A program made the position numbers and the translations under genes. Positions 49,117 to 54,784 of a DNA stretch of 54,784 bases are shown here, piece by piece (positions within the stretch are counted from its first letter, which is position 1; each line of letters opens with the position of its first letter). Below the pieces are notes generated by a model that saw only the letters and a list, made by a program, of their open reading frames with translations, had not been told where the DNA came from and ran no database searches. The DNA is taken from contig NZ_JAELTX010000017.1 of the NCBI RefSeq assembly GCF_016429065.1, forward strand, positions 1 through 54,784. Reading direction: 5' to 3'. The DNA comes from Pedobacter sp. ASV17. Its GTDB lineage: Bacteria > Bacteroidota > Bacteroidia > Sphingobacteriales > Sphingobacteriaceae.

Positions 49117-51051
49117 TTATTTTTTCGCGGCAGCTTGTTTTGCCAACCAATTTACCAGCTCTTGACCTGCTTCAAAGTTTTTATAATTTGCAGGAAGTTT
49201 CCTTCCATCTACATACTCATTATACAGCCAGGGGTCGCCAATCACGAAAACAGTTCCTTTTCCAAATTTAGTTACCGCAATCACATCATCACCATCTTTA
49301 TCTTTAAGGATAGACTTGGCATTGCCAGACAATTTTAAACTGCTGTATTCTTTAATGAATAAATCTTTTGGCTGAAAAATTTCATTACCAGATGGGACAA
49401 GCACCTTTGCTGTTTCAAAATTGGCAGGCACAGGCACTGTTCCTTTGCTATCGCCGTTAAAGTGTACACCAAAAACGTTTGCCAGTTTATTGAAATTGGT
49501 CAACTCTACATTTGGTGCATCATTCCCCATTAACACCAACACACCGCCTGCTTTTACCCATTCGCTAACTTGCTTGATATCGGTAGCCGAAATGAAATTT
49601 GGGTTTGGATTTTCCTTCTCAAAATCTGGGTCTACAATGATATAAACCGCCGCATTTTTTAAATTGGCTAGCGTTGGTGCTTGATACAGTGTATTTAATT
49701 TAAAACCAGAGTTTTGAAATTGCTCGCCCCAAAAAGAAAAACCTCCGTTAGGCTTTTCATCCCATTTGTAATGCCACGACTGATCGTTGCCACTTTGATC
49801 TTTCTTTATTTCGTTATTGAAATACGAATCCAACACCACTGTTTTGCCTTTTCCTATTTTAGGAGCAGCCGCTATTTCCATTTCATTGGCTGCTAACAAG
49901 AAAGCACCTACTCCTTTTGGATCGTTGGTAATTACTTTTTCGCTCACATAATATTCGTAACTACCATCGCGGTAAGGCTTACCACCCAAGCCCGATACTT
50001 CTACCGTTCCTTTCAAGTTGACCTTTCCAGCAGCTCTCTGTTCAATAAATTCCTTCTGAATACCTTTATAACCCTTATCAGCTACTGTAAAATATGATGC
50101 AGGCAACCAACCATTTCTAACGGCCTTGGCAAAGGTGTATACAAACATGCTCGAAGCTGACGCTTCTAAATAATTGCCCTTTCCAGTAGGCCTATCCAAA
50201 ACATCAAACCATAAACCACTTTTAGGATCCTGTACCTTTTGTACCGCTTGCGCAAATCGATTTAGAATGGCGATAATTTCTTTTTTACGAGGATGATTTT
50301 CAGGGAAATTCTCTAATACATCTACCATTGCCATTCCGTACCACCCCATGGCCCTGCCCCAAAAATTCGGCGATTTACCAGTGGTTTTATCGGCCCAAGC
50401 TTCTGCTTTTGATTCATCCCAACCATGGTAAAGCAAACCTGTTTTAGCATCTCTAGCGTTTTTCTCCATCCACACAAACTGATTGGCAATATCGTCAAAA
50501 GCCTTTTCGTCTTTTATCAAAGCAGCATATTCTGCATAAAAAGGCTGGCCCATATACAAACCATCTAGCCACATTTGGTAAGGGTAGATTTTTTTATGCC
50601 AAAAACCACCTTCTTTGGTTCGAGGATGTTGTTTTAACTGCTCCCACAAACTGGTTGCTGCAGTAAAGTATTTTTTGTTCCCTGTAACTTTGTACAAGGT
50701 GAGCAAAATACGACCATTTTTAACGTTGTCGATATTATAGTCGGCCTGTTTGTAACGTTCAATTTTCCCTTCCTTGGTGACAAAGAAATCCATGCTTTTT
50801 TGCATGTACTTGAAGTATTCGCCATTTCCTGTTCTTCGCCAAACCCCATCAATTCCTTCTAAAACCACACCTTGGTCGTAAGCCCATTTTACTTTTTTAG
50901 GCACTTCTGGATTAAGGTTTAATGAATCCTTCCAGATTTCCATTACCGTAGCAGCCATTTGCTGCGAAAGTGTTTGTGTTTGCGCTACTGCGTTAAACGA
51001 TAAAACCGATGACGCAACCGCTACAATACTATAGTTAAAAACCTTGTTCAT
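49117..51051 (-). CDS. GH105 unsaturated rhamnogalacturonyl hydrolase fused to DUF4350
   Basis: This 644-residue secreted protein has a signal peptide (residues 1-23, AVAQT). The (alpha/alpha)6 domain runs to about residue 400 with ADYNIDNVKNGRILLTLY, then YPYQMWLDGLYMGQPFYAEY with the catalytic Asp163, and MGWYGMAMVDVLE. Residues 420-640 form DUF4350: KTVVLDSYFNNE, YIIVDPDFEKENPNPNF, EWVKAGGVLVLMGND and GKGTVFVIGDPWLYNEYV. GH105 enzymes remove unsaturated uronic acids from lyase products. The DUF4350 part is of unknown function. It is 3 bases downstream of GH28 and 13 bases upstream of PL10. Confidence 0.88.
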   Translation of the reverse strand: MNKVFNYSIVAVASSVLSFNAVAQTQTLSQQMAATVMEIWKDSLNLNPEVPKKVKWAYDQGVVLEGIDGVWRRTGNGEYFKYMQKSMDFFVTKEGKIERYKQADYNIDNVKNGRILLTLYKVTGNKKYFTAATSLWEQLKQHPRTKEGGFWHKKIYPYQMWLDGLYMGQPFYAEYAALIKDEKAFDDIANQFVWMEKNARDAKTGLLYHGWDESKAEAWADKTTGKSPNFWGRAMGWYGMAMVDVLENFPENHPRKKEIIAILNRFAQAVQKVQDPKSGLWFDVLDRPTGKGNYLEASASSMFVYTFAKAVRNGWLPASYFTVADKGYKGIQKEFIEQRAAGKVNLKGTVEVSGLGGKPYRDGSYEYYVSEKVITNDPKGVGAFLLAANEMEIAAAPKIGKGKTVVLDSYFNNEIKKDQSGNDQSWHYKWDEKPNGGFSFWGEQFQNSGFKLNTLYQAPTLANLKNAAVYIIVDPDFEKENPNPNFISATDIKQVSEWVKAGGVLVLMGNDAPNVELTNFNKLANVFGVHFNGDSKGTVPVPANFETAKVLVPSGNEIFQPKDLFIKEYSSLKLSGNAKSILKDKDGDDVIAVTKFGKGTVFVIGDPWLYNEYVDGRKLPANYKNFEAGQELVNWLAKQAAAKK

Positions 51052-51054
51052 GTA

Positions 51055-52734
51055 CTACTTGTTGATTTGTAATGATTTTTCTTGAGCACCCGCTAAAAAC
51101 TCCGATTTCTGTTGTGCTTTTGAAACATCTAAGCCCGAAGTTTTGATGTTACTGTTTCTATCGCCACTGATTCTGAAAAGCAAATCGGCACTGTTATAAC
51201 TGATATTTTTTAGGGTTACATCGTTACCATTTTGGATATTAATCAGTGGGTTGCCATGCTCAATGGTCAACTTCACATTGCTCAAATTAATTTTCTTACC
51301 TTCCTGTATATCAATTCCTTTTTTAGATTTGATGTTGATATTATTGAGGTTGATATTGGCAATGCTCATTTCGGGCAAACCACGTACAAAAATAGCTTTC
51401 TCGGCACCGTCGCAAACTACGTTATCAATGTAAAAATCTTTAAAAACTGGAGTTTCTTCGGTTACAGGCAAAGCTTCCACCTTTGGCGCTTCTCGTTTAT
51501 CACCCACTAAAGCAATAGGGTCAACAGCCGCATAATACATGTCAAACAAAATGGCTTCTCCTGGAATATCCATCATGCTGATATTTTTAATATGGATGTT
51601 CTCCACCACACCGCCCCTGCCTCTCGTAGTTTTAAAACGCAGGCCAATATCAGTACCAATAAAAGTACAATCGTAAACAAAAATGTTTTTTGCGCCACCG
51701 CTCATCTCACTGCCAATTACAAAACCTCCGTGCGCATGATAAACCGTACTATTTCTTACGATCACATTCTCCGTTGGCATGGCACGTTGCCTGCCCCAAG
51801 CATCACGACCTGATTTGATACAGATACCATCATCACCCACATCAAAAGTGCTGTTTTCAATTAATACATTTTTGCACGATTCGATATCAATACCATCACC
51901 ATTTTGTGCATACCAAGGGTTTTTAGCGTAAACATTTCTCACGGTCACATCTTCACACATCAATGGATGAATGTTCCAAGCTGCCGAATTCTGGAAAGTA
52001 ACGCCTTCTAACAATACTTTCTTGCATGAAGTAAACACCAATAGGTTTGGACGGAAGAAATCCTTGATAGAATCGTAGTATTCGGCATTCTTATCTGTTT
52101 TAATTTCTCCTGGGTTATCTTTTATTTTTGATCCCTCTAAACTCTTTTGCGATGGATACCAAGTTTTTTTGTCCTCAGAAAGTACACCGCCCGAAGCCAC
52201 CAAGTTTTTCCATTGGCTTTCTGTCAACTTGCTTTTCTTCACCATTCGCCAAGCATCGCCACCGCCATCAACAATGCCATAACCTGTTACCGCAATATTG
52301 GTTTGGTTGGTAGCCCACAGAGGTGATTGGTTACGCATTTGAGGCAAACCTTCCCAATTACTTTGTACTAAGTTATACTGGCTAAAATCCCTGGTGAACT
52401 GTAAAATAGCATTTTTTTGAAGATGCAGGTTAACATTGCTTTTCAGTTCAATGGGTCCTGTAATCCATAAACCTTTGGGCACCAATACCACACCGCCGCC
52501 TTTTTTATTACAGGCAATAATGGCATCATTAATATTTTTGGTCACTAAAGTCACTCCGTCGCCTTTAGCGCCATAGTTAACAATATTGAAAGTATCTTTT
52601 TTGAAAGAAGTTTGAGCTACTACAGGCAGGTTATTAAACGAATAGGCTTTTGGAGAAGCCTTTTGCGCCTGCGAAAACATCGGCGCAGCAATCATCACGG
52701 CAAATATCGAAGCTACAATTTTCTTCATGTTCAT
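51055..52734 (-). CDS. Polygalacturonase-like GH28
   Basis: This 559-residue secreted beta-helix enzyme has a signal peptide (residues 1-23). GH28 motifs are in order: NYGAKGDGVT at the start, then NGDGIDIESC (N-x-D), DVGDDGICIKSG (the Asp pair), HAHGGFVIGSE (Gly-His-Gly-like) and RFKT (Arg-x-Lys). These residues bind and hydrolyse galacturonan. Proteins of this size are often exo-polygalacturonases or rhamnogalacturonan hydrolases. It heads the GH28-GH105-PL10 operon (gap of 3 bases). An ATG six bases downstream of the first is also possible. Confidence 0.9.
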   Translation of the reverse strand: MNMKKIVASIFAVMIAAPMFSQAQKASPKAYSFNNLPVVAQTSFKKDTFNIVNYGAKGDGVTLVTKNINDAIIACNKKGGGVVLVPKGLWITGPIELKSNVNLHLQKNAILQFTRDFSQYNLVQSNWEGLPQMRNQSPLWATNQTNIAVTGYGIVDGGGDAWRMVKKSKLTESQWKNLVASGGVLSEDKKTWYPSQKSLEGSKIKDNPGEIKTDKNAEYYDSIKDFFRPNLLVFTSCKKVLLEGVTFQNSAAWNIHPLMCEDVTVRNVYAKNPWYAQNGDGIDIESCKNVLIENSTFDVGDDGICIKSGRDAWGRQRAMPTENVIVRNSTVYHAHGGFVIGSEMSGGAKNIFVYDCTFIGTDIGLRFKTTRGRGGVVENIHIKNISMMDIPGEAILFDMYYAAVDPIALVGDKREAPKVEALPVTEETPVFKDFYIDNVVCDGAEKAIFVRGLPEMSIANINLNNINIKSKKGIDIQEGKKINLSNVKLTIEHGNPLINIQNGNDVTLKNISYNSADLLFRISGDRNSNIKTSGLDVSKAQQKSEFLAGAQEKSLQINK

Positions 52735-53152
52735 GTGTGTATTTATAAATGGTTATTTAAGTTATGCGTTACTTGTTTGGTGTTATGTGTACTATTTTTC
52801 CTTTGAAACACACCGCTATTCACCTACAATTTGCAACACTATTCTATAACAAGTCTACACAGTTTGGGCCAGTAAACGAACTAAAAGCCCGAAAATAACT
52901 ATGCAAACGTTCCCAAATGCTGGGTTGTAAGCAATAAGTTACAGGTGAGGTGTTTTAGATTATTTTTTGAAAAAGGAAGTCCCTGCTTCTTTTGGACCTG
53001 CCGCCCTGCTTTCGTTCATAGTCCTCGGTTTCGACAAGCTCAACTGTGGGCTAATCCGCTCAATCAGGTTTAGGATTAAAGTTAACTGGTTACCAGCTAT
53101 TCAACCTAGTAAAACAGACTCATCACATTTAGCTATTTTGATCAGTATTTAC
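52735..53152. other. Intergenic region between GH43 and GH28 with a REP-like half
   Basis: This 418-base gap has no supported gene. It is AT-rich near the GH28 start and contains GGTTTCGACAAGCTCAACTG at 53028-53047, a half of the CTGAGCTTGTCGAAG-type palindrome. The open frame 52967-53467 on the plus strand runs into the GH43 gene in antisense and was not accepted. No -7 consensus was found upstream of GH28. Confidence 0.5.
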
Positions 53153-54769
53153 TTACTTGGTCACCCTAAACCAATCAAAGTCGGCATAGCCGCTATCATT
53201 GGTTTGTTGCTCACGAGTGGCAAACAGGCCCATTTTTGCGCCAATCCATTTACCAGGAGTGGCTTCAAAAATATCGTCGATAGTTGTAAAGGCATTACCG
53301 TCAATACTATAACTAAATTGACATTTTGCTCCTTTGCTTACCTTAACCCTCAGGTAAACATCCTTGCTATCCAACTTTACCAATGTTTTCTCTATTTCGG
53401 CTTTGCCCCTATCGGCATTCTTGCAAACCGAATAAACGAGGTACAAACCATCCTTTTTAGACTTTAACGCTAAATAGGCGTAGCTTAAGCCATAAACCGT
53501 TAGCCCTACTTTCTCATTCTCTAATTTGGCATTTAAGGTGAAATTCAGTTTGGTGGTTGCTGTAAATTCTTCCGTCGGAAATTTTTGCATCAAGATATTG
53601 GGTACTTCCCAAAGGTTCTTGGTACTATCAGGAGCCTTAACCGTATACAATCTCAAGCTACCTTTGCTGGTGTTTAAAAAGGACCAAGTAGCTGAAGGGT
53701 TTGCCTGCCATTGCCACTGCAAACCAAGCGTTGCTCCATTAAATTCATCGCTTTCTGCTGGTGTAAAAATGGCACTTGCTTTGGTAACAGCAGGCTTTTT
53801 ATAGGTCAATACAGGCTCACCAATTCCATCACCATCGTGATCTATACCAATTACGGGCCAATTGTTTATCCATTTCATAGGTTGCAAATGTACCACTCGC
53901 CCATAGGCGTCCTTATCCTGAAAATGCAGGAACCAATCTTCGCCATTTTGCGTATCTACCCAAGCCCCCTGATGCGGTCCATTAATAGGCGATTTGCCTT
54001 GATCCATCACCACTTTACGTTCATAAGGTCCATATACGTTTTTTGAACGCAGTACCAATTGCCAACCGGTAGAAACACCACCAGCTGGGGCAAAAATATA
54101 GTAATAGCCATTTCGTTTGTAAAACTTGGGGCCTTCTAAAGTTGGATCTCGCTCATGTCCATCAAATACAATTCGACCTTCGGTAATGGTTTTATCACCA
54201 GCGGCATTCATTTCCTTCACCACAATAAGGCTTTTAATGCCAGCTCTACTACCTGCATAGGCATGTACCAAGTACACCTTACCATGATCATCCCATAATG
54301 GGCATGGATCTATCAGACCTTTTCCAGCTTCTACCAATACGGGATCTGTCCATGGTCCATTGATGCTTTTTGCCTTGGTTAAATAAATTCCGAAATCAGG
54401 ATCGGGATAATAGATGTAAAACTCATTGTTGTGGTAACGTATGGCTGGCGCCCAAACCCCATTTCCATGTTGTGTTTTAGCAAAATGCTCAAACGGCGGC
54501 TGTCTTTTAAGCGCATGTCCAATCAACCGCCAATTCACCAAATCAGTTGATTCTAAAATGGGTAAGCCTGGTACGGCATCAAAGCTTGAAGCAATCATGT
54601 AAAACTTATCGCCTACCCTTATCGCATCAGGATCAGAATAATCTGCATCAATCACAGGGTTTTGATAAGTGCCATTTTTCAAATCAGATACCCAAACCTT
54701 CGAGATTTCCTTCTGGGCAAATACATTTAAAGAAAGGGCTGTTAACAGAATTACTAATGTTTGCTTCAT
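53153..54769 (-). CDS. GH43 arabinofuranosidase/xylosidase-like protein with C-terminal beta-sandwich
   Basis: This 538-residue secreted protein has a signal peptide (residues 1-19, VFAQK). The five-bladed propeller (about 30-330) has NPVIDADYSDPDAIRVGDKF with Asp46 as base, WAPAIRYHNNEFYIYY, LIDPCPLWDDHGKVYLVHAY with Asp154, and TLEGPKFYKRNGYYYIF with Glu212 as acid. A C-terminal beta-sandwich (about 340-538) with DEFNGATLGLQWQWQANP is the GH43_C2 type. Such enzymes release arabinose or xylose from side chains of pectin or xylan. It is separated from GH28 by 418 bases, so it may have its own promoter. The ATG is 15 bases from the window end. Confidence 0.88.
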   Translation of the reverse strand: MKQTLVILLTALSLNVFAQKEISKVWVSDLKNGTYQNPVIDADYSDPDAIRVGDKFYMIASSFDAVPGLPILESTDLVNWRLIGHALKRQPPFEHFAKTQHGNGVWAPAIRYHNNEFYIYYPDPDFGIYLTKAKSINGPWTDPVLVEAGKGLIDPCPLWDDHGKVYLVHAYAGSRAGIKSLIVVKEMNAAGDKTITEGRIVFDGHERDPTLEGPKFYKRNGYYYIFAPAGGVSTGWQLVLRSKNVYGPYERKVVMDQGKSPINGPHQGAWVDTQNGEDWFLHFQDKDAYGRVVHLQPMKWINNWPVIGIDHDGDGIGEPVLTYKKPAVTKASAIFTPAESDEFNGATLGLQWQWQANPSATWSFLNTSKGSLRLYTVKAPDSTKNLWEVPNILMQKFPTEEFTATTKLNFTLNAKLENEKVGLTVYGLSYAYLALKSKKDGLYLVYSVCKNADRGKAEIEKTLVKLDSKDVYLRVKVSKGAKCQFSYSIDGNAFTTIDDIFEATPGKWIGAKMGLFATREQQTNDSGYADFDWFRVTK

Positions 54770-54784
54770 CTTAAGTTTCAGAAT

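Noticed and set aside
52967..53467. 166-codon plus-strand frame over the GH43 3' end
   Set aside because: Most of it is antisense to the conserved GH43 C-terminal domain; the remaining part covers a REP-like repeat.
44631..54784. Complete polysaccharide utilisation locus with SusC/SusD
   Set aside because: No TonB-dependent SusC-like receptor or SusD lipoprotein is present in the window; they may lie beyond its end.

Overview
The window looks like chromosomal DNA of a Bacteroidota member, most likely a Sphingobacteriaceae species close to Pedobacter. The reasons are low GC content, TAnnTTTG-type -7 promoter elements instead of clear Shine-Dalgarno sites, type IX secretion (T9SS) proteins (PorE-like, PorP/SprF, CHU_C), DUF3667, DUF3347 and GH105-DUF4350 proteins, and families of short palindromic intergenic repeats. 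No rRNA, tRNA, CRISPR array, insertion sequence or prophage was recognised by eye. The window opens inside a DUF421 gene (1-106) and ends just upstream of a GH43 gene.

Layout. 1-5.3 kb: YhhQ-type queuosine precursor transporter with a YjbR-like gene, divergent from a four-gene operon (methionine/glutamine aminotransferase, omega-amidase, glycosylasparaginase, CutC). 5.3-7 kb: a small secreted protein, a membrane protein flanked by a decayed tandem copy of its own 3' end, and REP-like palindromes. 7-20 kb: housekeeping genes lepA, folD, Rieske ferredoxin, a lipoprotein, queE, a PorE-like OmpA protein, kdsA, recQ, kdsD, manC and rlmB. 20-32 kb: dnaB, a TPR-chrA-LOG operon, etfB-etfA-BFN nuclease, a nucleoside-type MFS permease, DUF3667, gltA and a DUF3347 lipoprotein. 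32-37 kb: a small beta-barrel and a tightly overlapping operon (DUF1801-like, a protein with a domain shared with phage homing nucleases, miaA, a Dam-type methylase), then a glycine-zipper lipoprotein. 37-44 kb: an MBL/beta-CASP RNA nuclease converging on a T9SS surface operon of three Ig/DUF11-type secreted proteins and PorP/SprF. 44.6-54.8 kb: a pectin-degradation locus on the minus strand (FGase-like amidohydrolase, two-domain esterase, PL10 pectate lyase, GH105-DUF4350, GH28, GH43).

How the parts connect. YhhQ (import) and QueE (synthesis) both supply queuosine. KdsA and KdsD are two steps of Kdo synthesis for LPS, and ManC makes GDP-mannose. The PorE-like protein and the PorP/SprF operon belong to T9SS-dependent surface assembly. 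In the pectin locus GH28 and PL10 would cut the homogalacturonan backbone, GH105 would remove unsaturated uronyl ends, the esterase would remove ester groups and GH43 would act on arabinan-type side chains; no SusC/SusD pair is inside the window.

The best candidates for something undescribed are the overlapping methylase/miaA/nuclease-related operon, the serial T9SS surface operon in which only one of three secreted Ig-like proteins carries a sorting domain, and the tandem-decay structure around the membrane protein at 5.7-6.6 kb. Nothing was computed or searched: family calls rest on motifs read by eye.
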